Shown here: piece after piece, positions 9,168 through 17,534 of the stretch
Layout: each line of letters opens with the position of its first letter
Position numbering within the stretch: position 1 is the first letter of the stretch
From: Opitutaceae bacterium
GTDB lineage: Bacteria > Verrucomicrobiota > Verrucomicrobiia > Opitutales > Opitutaceae
NCBI GenBank assembly: GCA_020847775.1
Contig: JADLBI010000195.1
Coordinates: forward strand, 1-37,632
Direction: 5' to 3'
Length of the DNA: 37,632 nucleotides
The notes under the pieces: model-generated
The model's input: the letters and a program-made list of their open reading frames with translations, nothing else
Told to the model about the DNA's origin: nothing
Database searches by the model: none
Position numbers and translations under genes: made by a program

Positions 9168-9193
9168 GGATACCGTAAAGACATACGGTATCC
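9168..9193 (-). promoter_or_regulatory. Probable LexA operator upstream of lexA
   Basis: A perfect inverted repeat with 10-bp arms, GGATACCGTA and TACGGTATCC, separated by 6 bp. It ends 8 bp before the preferred lexA start. LexA repressors are normally autoregulated from such a palindrome. The short distance leaves no room for a Shine-Dalgarno sequence, so the transcript may be leaderless or nearly so. Binding is inferred from position and symmetry. Confidence 0.7.
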
Positions 9194-9263
9194 GATATGG
9201 CGAGCATTTGTCCACAATCGTCTTAAAAAAAGCACCCTCTTAGCTTTCAATGTTCCGACAGAT

Positions 9264-9690
9264 TCAATGGAAATCGTGGGTCGCCTGACCTGGCAGGTGA
9301 TGGGACCCAAGGGGCTCGATCCGCTCCACCTTGACGTGAATCACCCCGGCCTGAATTTGCACCGGACCTTCAAGAATCAATGCAGGTGTTTGCGTCACGA
9401 TCAGCCGGTTGGGCTCGAAGATATCGGCATAGAGGATGCCATTCGCGATACCGGTCCGTCCTCCAGTGAAACGAACACTACGCCTTTCGCAGGGCCGGGG
9501 CGCTGTCGGCAATGACACTGCCACCCACTCGTACTCGGGTGCCGCTTTTAGCCAATGCCAACTCGTCCGCCCGCCATAAATCAGAGAATTGTGAGCGGAG
9601 ATGTTTCATGGGATGATCGCCTGTGGTTAACCCCACGCAGGCGAAGTCCGCTTGGATATGCTCGGTGAGAGTCATCGGGTTTTGATAGGC
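9264..9690 (-). pseudogene. dnaE2: C-terminal fragment of error-prone DNA polymerase DnaE2, copy 1 (frameshifted)
   Basis: About 140 residues of the DnaE2 C-terminus. ERHIQ-type and VGLTTGDHPM segments lead into LAKSGTRVRVGGSVI, then, after a frame change near 9510, GIANGILYADIF, ALILEGPVQIQ and VHVKVERIEPL, ending in SHDFH-like residues and a stop. This matches the OB-fold end of DnaE2 (about 1050 aa in full). By comparison with copy 2, a T is missing in the ATT-TGC codons after GGSV. Everything upstream is lost at the palindrome at 9698-9749. It reads toward the ParS-like gene, and the LexA operon now lies between them. It is non-functional as a polymerase. Confidence 0.8.
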
Positions 9691-9697
9691 ACCTTCA

Positions 9698-9749
9698 TTA
9701 CGGTAAATCCCGTTACGGTAAATCCCGTAACGGGATTTACCGTAACGGG
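9698..9749. repeat. Palindromic repeat abutting DnaE2 fragment copy 1
   Basis: Two tandem 15-bp units TTACGGTAAATCCCG (9698-9712, 9713-9727) run into an inverted copy, giving a perfect palindrome with 20-bp arms (9709-9728 and 9730-9749) around one base. It lies exactly where dnaE2 homology ends. A related but different palindrome occupies the same place in copy 2 (22322-22387). Confidence 0.85.
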
Positions 9750-9765
9750 ATGACGGAAACCACAA

Positions 9766-10109
9766 TTTCTTGAGCTATGATTGCTCTAGATGTGAGCCGA
9801 AGGGCGGTTATCTTCCTACCGGCAGCGTTCTCTTTCGTTTACACCTTATGTCAAAACGAAGCCCCAACGCCTCGTCTGATTTTCATCTCAGCTCGCAGAA
9901 GTAAATATTCTGGCAAAGCCCCGGTCGGTCCTTTTGCCCACCACGCACTTTCTGAAGCTAGCCCAAACCTATCTACTGGAAACACAACCACGACCGCCAC
10001 AGAGCCGTGAAAACTGAGTACTCTGCGAGGCGAATTATTCAAACCTCAGATCGAAGCGCGCTCCGATCCTTCGGACTCTGTAGAAGACGTGGTCAAACGC
10101 TTGGGGACA
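9766..10109. other. Gene-free stretch between the DnaE2 remnant and a decayed antitoxin gene
   Basis: I see no supported gene, RNA or repeat here. Short open frames lack ribosome-binding sites and resemble nothing known. Confidence 0.4.
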
Positions 10110-10397
10110 CACCGCAATCTATCCGCCGCAAATGGAAACGTGGACTGTATGATGCATACGCTAAACAGGGGAGTCGTGAGTTGCGATTCCCGCGCTGGCA
10201 ATTCACTCGCCGGTCTGTGCCAAATGTGTGCCTGAACTCCTCATTAAATGCTACGGTAGCCATGGCTGGGGCTTGGTCAGTTTTGTGAGGTGTCCCCGGC
10301 GCGTGAGCGGGTTGCGTTTCATTTATCTGGAGCGGCTTGAAGGCAACGAGGTGAGCGACGTCCTAGGTGCATCACGGCGCACTAATCCAGATTAACG
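10110..10397 (+). pseudogene. Decayed MbcA/ParS-like antitoxin gene
   Basis: One frame gives SRELRFPRWQF (10168-10203) and, after a frameshift near 10210-10230, another gives VPELLIKCYGSHGWGLVSF and YLERLEGNEVSDVLGASRR before TAA at about 10397. In intact DUF2384-type proteins the same order occurs (FPAWQF..., LPEVL..LG..GW..V.F, TPL..L..G....VL.AA). There is no intact start. It would be the third antitoxin-like sequence in this island. The assignment rests on motif order only. Confidence 0.45.
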
Positions 10398-10460
10398 GCA
10401 ACATTCTTGGCCTCCTACGCAACGTGACATGGCGCCTGCTCGGAAACTGGATTTGACAAA

Positions 10461-10889
10461 ATGTGCACTATAGTTTTCGTCGCGAACGTGTCCCTGTTTC
10501 GTCACATAATCGCGATTGTTTTGTTGGCCCTCTGGTTGCCAACAACTCACCACTGCGATTTAGAAGCGGCGGGGTTGCTTACCGGAGAAGTGCCACATAG
10601 CGCTACGGTGAATTGCAACGAACCGGCCAGCAGTCATTGCGGTCACCACGATGGGGGCAGTGTGGCAGAAGGCAATTTGGTCAAGCAAAGCAACGACATC
10701 ATCAAGGCACCGATGCCCTCCTTAGTCGCTTGCACCTGCTTCCTATGCTTGCAGCTTTTGACTCCGCAGTTGGCCGTTGAGCCTACTTTGGCAGTCGCCG
10801 AATCCGACCGTCCCCAGCATTGGGTTCCGGTCTGGCAGTTTGTTCGTCGCGCAGCGCCATTGTCGCGTGCGCCTTCTCTCGTTGGTTGA
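10461..10889 (+). CDS. Small Cys/His-rich exported protein, head of metal-efflux cluster
   Basis: Up to 142 aa; the start is ATG 10461 or GTG 10488 (giving VSLFRHIIAIVLLALWLPTT, a better signal-peptide start). After the hydrophobic N-terminus come potential metal ligands: THHCDLE, NCNEPASSHCGHHDGG and CTCFLCLQLL, the last within a second hydrophobic stretch. No named domain is recognised. It precedes czcC by about 120 bp on the same strand, and similar short exported proteins are often found just upstream of czcC in RND metal-efflux loci. A role in periplasmic metal binding or sensing is inferred from its ligands and position. Confidence 0.6.
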   Translation: MCTIVFVANVSLFRHIIAIVLLALWLPTTHHCDLEAAGLLTGEVPHSATVNCNEPASSHCGHHDGGSVAEGNLVKQSNDIIKAPMPSLVACTCFLCLQLLTPQLAVEPTLAVAESDRPQHWVPVWQFVRRAAPLSRAPSLVG

Positions 10890-11013
10890 TCGGTCCCTGC
10901 GCGGACTGATCGATCTCTTTTCTTAATCCATCCCGTGGCGGTACGCTTGTGCGCGCCCGCTTCTCTCGGGGTGTTTCAATCTACTTACAGCCTTATTGTG
11001 CCTATCCGTTTTT

Positions 11014-12324
11014 ATGAATCCCTTTGTTTTTTTCTCCCATCCTCTTATCCGTCCGGCTCTCGGGTTGATGCTCGTCGCTCTTATTGGAGACGCGCGCGCT
11101 CAGACAGAACCCACCGAATCCACTCAAACTGTTTCGCTATCCACACTCGTCAGCGAAATCGCGGCCAAAAATCCCGAGCGCCAATTCTATCAGGAAGAGA
11201 TCGCCGCGGCCAAAGCCGGCGTGCGTCTTTCCTCCCGACTCAATGACCCAGAGCTATCCTTCGATGTCGGTCAAAAGCGACTGAAGGATTCCTCCGGAGC
11301 TAAAATAGGAGACGGCACCGTATGGTCGGTATCGATCACACAAACTTTCGAATGGCCGGGCCGGCTCGCCCTGCGCAAGGCTATCGCCAATCGGCAGGTC
11401 GAGCTAGCAGAGCTCGGCGTGGCTCGCTTTGAGAACGCATTAACAGCTCGCGCTCGCACACTGGCTTTCAGCCTCTACTCCGCGAACGCCAAAGCCTCGG
11501 CCATCCGTGAAGTTTCCGACAGGTTCTCCGCGCTCAAGGAAACGTTTCTCGCTCGTGATCCTGCCGGCATCACCCCGTTGCTTGAAACACGGGTGATTGA
11601 AGCGAGCGAACTCGCACTCCAACGACGAGCCACAGAGGCCGAGCTGGCGGTGCAGGCTTCCCTCATCGAGCTGAACCAGCTTCGCGGTACCGCCGTCGAC
11701 TCGCCGTTACGCGTGAAAGCTCCCGCGCTCAGTTTTAATGAGATGCCTGCTACTCCCGACCTCCTAGCCGCTGCCCGTGAGAATAATTTCGATTATCGGA
11801 TGCGGTTGGTGGAGTTGGAGCAACAGGGCTTCGCTGTCAGTCTTGCGCGCAACGAACGCTACCCCGGCATCAGTGTCAGTCCTTACCTCTCGCGTGATAA
11901 CATAGGCGAGCGCGAGACCATCGTCGGCATCGGCCTAAGCGTGCCATTGCCCGTCTCGGGCCGTACCGGAGCAGCTGTTAGAGTAGCCAATGCCCGTCGT
12001 CGCCAGGCCGAGGCTGCCGTTTTTGTCGCATTGCGCGAACTAGACCGTGAAGTTATCACTTCCGCGCAAACGTTTGCTACCAAGTTCGCCGAATCCCGTC
12101 GCTGGTCGCCTGACGCCGTGCAGAAGTTCCGAGAAGCTGCCGACCTAGCCGATCGTCACTATCGCACAGGCGCGGTGCCCATAGCCACTTACGTGGAGTT
12201 GCAGAACAGCTATCTCGATGCGGTCGAGGCACTGCTCGATACGCAGGCCGAAACGCTCGCCGCTGGACTCAAGCTTCAGCAGCTCACCGGTCTCGAGCTT
12301 AACCCCGTCGAAATCAAGCCATGA
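11014..12324 (+). CDS. czcC: CzcC-like outer-membrane efflux factor (TolC family)
   Basis: 436 aa from ATG 11014, chosen because it starts a good signal peptide (MNPFVFFSHPL, then LGLMLVALIGDARAQ with cleavage after ARA); the TTG at 10996 is a weaker start. The mature part has the two-repeat helical pattern of outer-membrane efflux proteins (AAAKAGVRLSSRLNDPELSF, VSITQTFEWPGRLALRKA, YRTGAVPIATYVELQNSYLD). The FEWPG motif is typical of the CzcC/CusC branch. It forms the outer-membrane channel of a tripartite heavy-metal exporter with the products of the next two genes. Its stop overlaps the czcB-like start by 4 bp (ATGA). Confidence 0.88.
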   Translation: MNPFVFFSHPLIRPALGLMLVALIGDARAQTEPTESTQTVSLSTLVSEIAAKNPERQFYQEEIAAAKAGVRLSSRLNDPELSFDVGQKRLKDSSGAKIGDGTVWSVSITQTFEWPGRLALRKAIANRQVELAELGVARFENALTARARTLAFSLYSANAKASAIREVSDRFSALKETFLARDPAGITPLLETRVIEASELALQRRATEAELAVQASLIELNQLRGTAVDSPLRVKAPALSFNEMPATPDLLAAARENNFDYRMRLVELEQQGFAVSLARNERYPGISVSPYLSRDNIGERETIVGIGLSVPLPVSGRTGAAVRVANARRRQAEAAVFVALRELDREVITSAQTFATKFAESRRWSPDAVQKFREAADLADRHYRTGAVPIATYVELQNSYLDAVEALLDTQAETLAAGLKLQQLTGLELNPVEIKP

Positions 12325-13031
12325 AGTCTAATCCTTGGTTTCTTGTCAGTTTAGCCGGCGCTGTTCTGGTGTTCGTCGGATGTGGAAAGCCAGCTTCTTC
12401 CGAAGAAGCCGGCCATGATCATTCTGAACATGCTGGAGCCGATGAAAGCGCTGAGGGAGTGACTTTCAAAGAAGGTCGTGGGCTGCAAATCCCCTCCAAC
12501 GTCGTCAAGGCGCTCAATGTGCTCACAGTCGAAGCCGAAGAGCGTCCACTCAGCGCCGAACTGCAAATCACAGCCCAGATCTTTGCTCTCCAGCCACGCG
12601 TGCTCGCCAGTTCCCGGCTCACTGTCGAGCAGGCTGAGCCTTTAGAGAAATCTGCCTTCACTGGTGCGAAGCTAGTCAGCATTGATCGCGCAACGATCAC
12701 GGCCACGAGGCTTGTGGACCTGATTTTTGAATTGGATGCTTCATCGAAGCACCAACTCGGCGACTTCGTCACTATCGCACTCGCGGTTGAGCCGACCACC
12801 GTGCTCACGGTGCCACGCTCGGCAGTCCTTGAAGGCGCCGCCAGCACCTTCGTTTACGTCGTCAACAGCGGCGCCTACCTGCGCACCCCCGTCACGACAG
12901 GCGCGCGTTCGGCCGACTTCATCGAAATCACCGACGGCCTCTATGCCGGCGACGTGGTGGTGGTGACTCCGGTCGATCAGCTCTGGCTGTCCGAACTGCG
13001 TCTCACCAAGGGCGGCGGCCATAGCCACTGA
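12321..13031 (+). CDS. czcB: Short CzcB-like periplasmic adaptor lipoprotein
   Basis: 236 aa. A lipoprotein signal, LAGAVLVFVGCGK, puts the lipid-modified Cys near residue 21. A His-rich patch follows (AGHDHSEHAG), and HSH closes the C-terminus; both are likely metal ligands. The body has membrane-fusion-protein strands (ALNVLTVEAEERPLSAEL, VLTVPRSAVLEGA, FVYVVNSGAYLRTPVTTGA, EITDGLYAGDVVVV). At 236 aa it is far shorter than usual CzcB/CusB proteins (about 350-500), and the lipoyl-hairpin section seems collapsed, so it is a compact adaptor. It should couple the inner-membrane pump CzcA to CzcC. The ATGA overlap with czcC indicates translational coupling. Confidence 0.82.
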   Translation: MKSNPWFLVSLAGAVLVFVGCGKPASSEEAGHDHSEHAGADESAEGVTFKEGRGLQIPSNVVKALNVLTVEAEERPLSAELQITAQIFALQPRVLASSRLTVEQAEPLEKSAFTGAKLVSIDRATITATRLVDLIFELDASSKHQLGDFVTIALAVEPTTVLTVPRSAVLEGAASTFVYVVNSGAYLRTPVTTGARSADFIEITDGLYAGDVVVVTPVDQLWLSELRLTKGGGHSH

Positions 13032-13071
13032 TCTCTTCCTCTTCTCTTTTTAAACAACTCTTCCTTTTCCC

Positions 13072-16000
13072 ATGATCGACAAGATCCTCGAGTTTGCCCT
13101 GCGCCAGCGCGTCATCGTGCTGCTAGCCGCGGTGGCACTCCTATTTATCGGCACTTGGTCGGCCCTCCGGCTGCCTATCGATGCCGTTCCGGACATCACC
13201 AACGTTCAGGTTCAAATCAACACCTCGGTTCCGTCGCTGGCTCCCGAGGAAATCGAAAAACTCGTCACCTATCCCATTGAAATGGAAATGGGCGGCATCG
13301 AAAAACTTCTCGAAGTCCGCTCAATCTCCAAATTTGGACTCTCACAAGTCACCCTGATTTTTCAGGAGGGCGCGGACATTTACCGGGCCCGTCAGCTTGC
13401 CGGTGAACGCCTTCAGGCGGTCCTTGATGAGCTGCCACCCGGCGTCACGCCGAAGCTCGCCCCGATCACGACGGGCCTTGGCGAAATCTACCACTACACG
13501 GTTCGCTACAAGAAGGATTTCACCGGTGCTCCGGCTGATCCAGTGGACCGTCTGCGGGAACTGAAGCTTGCGCAGGACTACATCGTGAAGCCCGCGCTGC
13601 GCACCGTGCCGGGTGTGACCGAGGTCAACACCTCGGGCGGCTACGACAAGCAGATCGTCATCACGCCGAATCCTGCGAAGCTCACGAGTGTGGGCCTTAC
13701 CGTGGGCGAGATCGCTGATGTCATCGCCGAGAACGTCGCCAACGCCGGCGGTTCCGTGGTGGAGAAAGGAGGGGAAGCCGTCACCGTGCGCGCCATCGGC
13801 CGCGTGCAAACCACCGAGGAAATCGCCAACCTGCCGATCAAGTTCTCCGGCGCGCGTGCGACGACGCTACGGGTGAAGGATGTGGCCGATGTGGGCATCG
13901 GTTCAAGCATCCGCACAGGGTCTGCGACTCACGATGGCGCGGAAGCGGTGCTGGGGTCAGCGCTCATGCTTATTGGTGAGAATAGCCGTATTGTCTCCGA
14001 CCGCGTGCATGATCGCATCGAAGAGCTAAAGCCGAAACTGCCCGCAGGTATGGAAGTCGAGACGATGTATAATCGCACCGATTTGGTGAACTCCACTATT
14101 CGCACCGTGGAAAAGAACCTGCTGGAAGGCGCGATTCTCGTTGTCGCGATCCTCATCGGTCTGCTCGGCAACTGGCGAGCAGCGCTCATTGTCGCCACAG
14201 CCATTCCGCTCTCTATGCTCTTCGCGATGACCGGCATGGTGCGCTATGGCGTATCCGGAAATCTCATGAGCCTCGGTGCGGTTGATTTCGGACTCATTGT
14301 GGACGGCGCGGTGGTCATGGCTGAGAACATTGTGCGCATGCTCGCTCACCGTCAGCAGCACCTTGGGCGGCTTCTAACCAAGGAAGAACGGCTTCACACA
14401 ATTCTCACCGCGTGCAAACAGGTCGGCACTCCAACCGTGTTTGGCGTGGCGATCATCACTATCGTATACCTGCCGATGTTCACGCTGACTGGCGTCGAAG
14501 GGAAAATGTTCACGCCTATGGCGTTTACAGTCGTTTGCGCACTGATCGGCGCTCTGATTCTCGCTCTCACCGTCGTGCCGGTTCTGTGTTCGTTCTTCAT
14601 GACCGCCAAGGTCAGCGAAGAGGACAACGTCCTTATCCGTATTGCTAAGCGTATATATACGCCAGTCCTTCATTTCAGTCTGCGCATGCGCTGGCTGATG
14701 TCAGCCATCGCCATCGGCATTTTCAGCCTTTCGATGTGGGTGTTCACTCACCTCGGAGCCGAATTCATTCCGCAGTTGGACGAAGGTTCGCTCGCCGCTC
14801 AAATGATCCGCACCACCAGCATAGGCCTCGGGCCTTCGCTGGAAATGCAGACCGGTGCCGAAAAACTGATGCTGGAAAAGTTCCCGGAGGTAACACACAC
14901 CTTCGCCCGAGTTGGCACCTCAGAGGTGGCGACCGACCCAATGGGTGTGAACGTAGGCGACAGCTATATTATGCTCAAGCCACCCTCCGAATGGAGAAAG
15001 GTTGATGGGCGTCCGATCACCAAGGATGAACTGACCAACTTGATGTCAAAGGAACTTGCGGTCCATTTTCCAGGCCAGAGTTATCTATTCTCCCAGCCCA
15101 TCGAACTGCGTTTCAACGAACTGCTCTCGGGCAGCCGAGCCGATATCGCGATCAAGGTTTTCGGTGACGACTACGATACCTTGGAAAAGGTCGCCGGAGA
15201 AGTCCGTGAAATAGTGGAGAAAATTCCCGGTGCAGCCGATGTGGAGTTCGACGCTGCTGGCAAGGCTCCCGTCCTTCAAGTCATGCTCAATCGCGCGGCC
15301 ATGTCGCGCTACAATGTCCATGCCGACGAGGTGAACAAGGTCATCGAGACTGCGTTCGCCGGCGTGGAGGGCGGCGTGATCGTGGACGGCAACCGCCGCT
15401 ACCCAATCATTACTCGCTTACCCGAATCGGCCCGACAGGACTTCGCGAACGTTTCCAACCTTCCAGTGCGAACAACCGATGGTGGTTTGGTTACGCTCGG
15501 CCAAGTGGCCGACGTGAGCATGACGGAAAGTGTCAATACGATCAGCCGTGAAGCATTCCAACGTCGCATGGCCATTCAGGTGAATCTGCGTGGTCGCGAT
15601 GTGCAGAGCTTCGTGCTCGAAGCACAAGAGAAGATCGGAGCCGGGGTGAAGATGCCGGAAGGCTACTTCGTGGAATACGGCGGGGCTTTCAAAAATCTTC
15701 AGGAAGCCCGGACTCGTCTCGCCATCGTGGTGCCTGCGGCTCTCGCCCTGATTTTTCTCCTGATCTTCATGGCCTTTGGAAGCGTGCGCCAGGCGGTGAT
15801 CGTTTACACCGGAATCCCGCTCGCCGTGACCGGTGGCATCTTCGCCCTCTGGCTGCGCGATCTGCCGTTTTCCATCTCGGCAGCGGTCGGTTTCATTGCG
15901 CTCTCCGGCGTGGCGGTGCTCAACGGCGTGATGATGATTTCCTTCATCAATCAGCTCCGCGAAGAGGGAAAGAGTGTCCGCGAAGCCGTGATCGAGGGCG

Positions 16001-16227
16001 CGCTCACGCGCCTGCGCCCCGTGCTCATGACCGCTCTGGTCGCCGCGCTCGGCTTTGTGCCGATGGCGCTGGCCCGCGGTTCGGGAGCGGAAGTGCAGCG
16101 CCCCATCGCGACCGTCGTCATCGGCGGCATCATCACGGCCACTCTGCTCACACTCGTCCTCCTGCCCATGCTCTATGCCTGGGTGGAGCGGGATCACCCT
16201 GCCAAACGTAAACAAAACCCAGCCTGA
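13072..16227 (+). CDS. czcA: CzcA/CusA-family heavy-metal RND pump
   Basis: 1051 aa, full length for the heavy-metal RND (HME-RND) family. It starts MIDKILEFALRQRVIVLLAA (TM1) and continues with the conserved RLPIDAVPDITNVQVQ and PEEIEKLVTYPIE. The proton-relay helix carries DFGLIVDGAVVMAEN (residues 405-419; Asp405, Asp411, Glu418), the form found in CzcA-type divalent-cation pumps. Two large periplasmic domains and the second TM set (FLLIFMAFGSVRQAV, PVLMTALVAALGFVPMA) follow in order. It exports metal ions, probably Zn, Co or Cd, by proton antiport with the czcB and czcC products. It begins 40 bp after czcB, and the run of plus-strand genes behind it suggests one long operon. Confidence 0.93.
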   Translation: MIDKILEFALRQRVIVLLAAVALLFIGTWSALRLPIDAVPDITNVQVQINTSVPSLAPEEIEKLVTYPIEMEMGGIEKLLEVRSISKFGLSQVTLIFQEGADIYRARQLAGERLQAVLDELPPGVTPKLAPITTGLGEIYHYTVRYKKDFTGAPADPVDRLRELKLAQDYIVKPALRTVPGVTEVNTSGGYDKQIVITPNPAKLTSVGLTVGEIADVIAENVANAGGSVVEKGGEAVTVRAIGRVQTTEEIANLPIKFSGARATTLRVKDVADVGIGSSIRTGSATHDGAEAVLGSALMLIGENSRIVSDRVHDRIEELKPKLPAGMEVETMYNRTDLVNSTIRTVEKNLLEGAILVVAILIGLLGNWRAALIVATAIPLSMLFAMTGMVRYGVSGNLMSLGAVDFGLIVDGAVVMAENIVRMLAHRQQHLGRLLTKEERLHTILTACKQVGTPTVFGVAIITIVYLPMFTLTGVEGKMFTPMAFTVVCALIGALILALTVVPVLCSFFMTAKVSEEDNVLIRIAKRIYTPVLHFSLRMRWLMSAIAIGIFSLSMWVFTHLGAEFIPQLDEGSLAAQMIRTTSIGLGPSLEMQTGAEKLMLEKFPEVTHTFARVGTSEVATDPMGVNVGDSYIMLKPPSEWRKVDGRPITKDELTNLMSKELAVHFPGQSYLFSQPIELRFNELLSGSRADIAIKVFGDDYDTLEKVAGEVREIVEKIPGAADVEFDAAGKAPVLQVMLNRAAMSRYNVHADEVNKVIETAFAGVEGGVIVDGNRRYPIITRLPESARQDFANVSNLPVRTTDGGLVTLGQVADVSMTESVNTISREAFQRRMAIQVNLRGRDVQSFVLEAQEKIGAGVKMPEGYFVEYGGAFKNLQEARTRLAIVVPAALALIFLLIFMAFGSVRQAVIVYTGIPLAVTGGIFALWLRDLPFSISAAVGFIALSGVAVLNGVMMISFINQLREEGKSVREAVIEGALTRLRPVLMTALVAALGFVPMALARGSGAEVQRPIATVVIGGIITATLLTLVLLPMLYAWVERDHPAKRKQNPA

Positions 16228-16247
16228 AATTGAATCAGGTAATCATC

Positions 16248-16640
16248 ATGAAACTACTATCCGCTCTCGTCTTTCTGACAGGCATCGCCCCGGCAGTCTA
16301 TGCCTCGACCTCGCTTCCTCTCGAAGCTGCTCAAATCAAACTCACTGCCGTTCGTTCCCCTACAGTCCTGGTGTTTCAACCAGTGATTCTTTCGAAAGAG
16401 GGACAACTGACGATCACCGGCTCCGTTTATAAACGAGCCGGTGCGCCGTCAGTCGCCTCGACTCATCTGGACGTTGTTTTTCTCGATTCCTCGCAGCGCC
16501 AGCTGCGGACCGAGACGACTCATTTCTCACCTCGTCTGGTCCCCGGCCGGGGAAGGTATTCCGTGCCGCTGGAGAATCTTCCGTCAGAAACAGCCACCAT
16601 CCAAGTGCGTGCTCATACGGGCCGCCACATCGACGCCTAA
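16248..16640 (+). CDS. Small periplasmic protein in the czc cluster
   Basis: 130 aa from ATG 16248, which follows an AGG-type ribosome site; the TTG at 16230 is rejected. The signal peptide is MKLLSALVFLTGIAPAVYAS with cleavage after YAS or nearby. The mature region is beta-rich (KEGQLTITGSVYKRAG, HLDVVFLDSSQRQL, RYSVPLENLPSETATIQVRA), resembling a small Ig-like/beta-sandwich fold. No named family is recognised. Proteins of this shape occur between czcA and later genes in RND metal loci. It lies 20 bp after czcA and 15 bp before the next gene, so it is co-transcribed. Confidence 0.7.
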   Translation: MKLLSALVFLTGIAPAVYASTSLPLEAAQIKLTAVRSPTVLVFQPVILSKEGQLTITGSVYKRAGAPSVASTHLDVVFLDSSQRQLRTETTHFSPRLVPGRGRYSVPLENLPSETATIQVRAHTGRHIDA

Positions 16641-16655
16641 ACTCTTCTTCATTCC

Positions 16656-17117
16656 ATGAAAACCATCCGTAAAATCATCCTCACTTCATTCGCGCGGCTC
16701 GCCACGGCTGTAGCGTTCGCCGCCAAGCCGATTCCCGGCCCAAAAGGCGGAAAAATAGTCACCGCGGAAGCTCCCCATGTGGAGTTCTTCGTCGAAAAAG
16801 ACCGTTCCGTTATCGTGTCGTTTTACGACAAGGATATGAAACCCGTGACGCCTGCCGGCCAGGTGGTGTCGGCCGTAGCCGAGGCCAAGACTGGCAAGGT
16901 GACACTCGCCTTTACCGCCAAGGATGGCGCGCTCGTATCCACCGCTCCTTTGCCCGAAGGCGACGGCTATCGCGTAGTCGTGCAGGTTCGCGACACGGCC
17001 GAGGCCAGGCCCAAGAACTACCGCGTGGAGTTTCACGAAGAAGTCTGCGGCGAGTGCAAGCGCGCCGAATATGCCTGCATCTGCGACGAAGCCGGCGGCG
17101 ACAAACACGACCATTGA
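16656..17117 (+). CDS. Exported metal-binding accessory protein
   Basis: 153 aa. A signal-like N-terminus (MKTIRKIILTSFARLATAVA) is followed by FAAKPIPGPKGGKIV. The middle is a compact beta domain. The C-terminal end carries clustered ligands, EEVCGECKRAEYACICDEAG (residues about 127-146), and then the tail GGDKHDH. The C-G-E-C and C-I-C motifs plus His suggest a soft or transition-metal site. It lies between the RND genes and the PII-like gene, all on the plus strand with gaps under 20 bp. A periplasmic metal chaperone or buffer is the simplest reading; no enzyme motif is present. Confidence 0.7.
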   Translation: MKTIRKIILTSFARLATAVAFAAKPIPGPKGGKIVTAEAPHVEFFVEKDRSVIVSFYDKDMKPVTPAGQVVSAVAEAKTGKVTLAFTAKDGALVSTAPLPEGDGYRVVVQVRDTAEARPKNYRVEFHEEVCGECKRAEYACICDEAGGDKHDH

Positions 17118-17126
17118 GGAAAACGC

Positions 17127-17465
17127 ATGAAAAACATCGTAGCTTTTATTCGTCCTTCGAAGGAGGAAGCGGTTCGCGAGACACTCCATGATCTGACTTC
17201 AGTCACGGGAGCGTCATTTTCCGACGTGCGCGGCTTCGGTCGTGGTCGCGCGCACTCCAAGGACTCTTTTGATGAGGCCGTCATCGGCACTTTGTCGAAG
17301 GTGCGGGTTGATGTGATGGTCTCGGACGAAGAGGCGGAATCGGTGGGTAACGCTATCGCCCGAGCCGCACACACGGGCAATCGGGGCGACGGCAAAGTGT
17401 ATACCCTTCACGTCGAATCCGCATTGCGTGTCAGCACGGGTGAAACCGGGACGAGTGCAGTCTGA
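17127..17465 (+). CDS. PII-like signalling protein of the metal-RND-associated type
   Basis: 112 aa with the GlnB/PII fold pattern: MKNIVAFIRPSKEEAVRETL (first strand and helix), VTGASFSDVRGFGRGR (the start of the T-loop), VRVDVMVSDEEAESVGNAIA (second strand and helix) and GNRGDGKVYTLHVESALRVS (B/C-loop region). The uridylylated T-loop Tyr of nitrogen-regulatory PII is absent. PII paralogues beside CusABC/CzcABC genes have been described as a separate group (PII-NG), and the location here fits. It probably modulates or reports on the efflux system through a small effector rather than nitrogen status, but that is inference. The start is 9 bp after the previous stop. Confidence 0.82.
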   Translation: MKNIVAFIRPSKEEAVRETLHDLTSVTGASFSDVRGFGRGRAHSKDSFDEAVIGTLSKVRVDVMVSDEEAESVGNAIARAAHTGNRGDGKVYTLHVESALRVSTGETGTSAV

Positions 17466-17534
17466 ACTCATCCGCGAAGCTGCCTCACGCGGCCACCGCA
17501 AAGCGGTGGCCGCGTCGAGCGGGTTACTTTCTTC

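Noticed and set aside
9698..9749. Palindrome as a LexA operator for dnaE2
   Set aside because: It shares TACGGTA with the lexA operator, but the half-sites face the opposite way and it lies at a gene break rather than a promoter.
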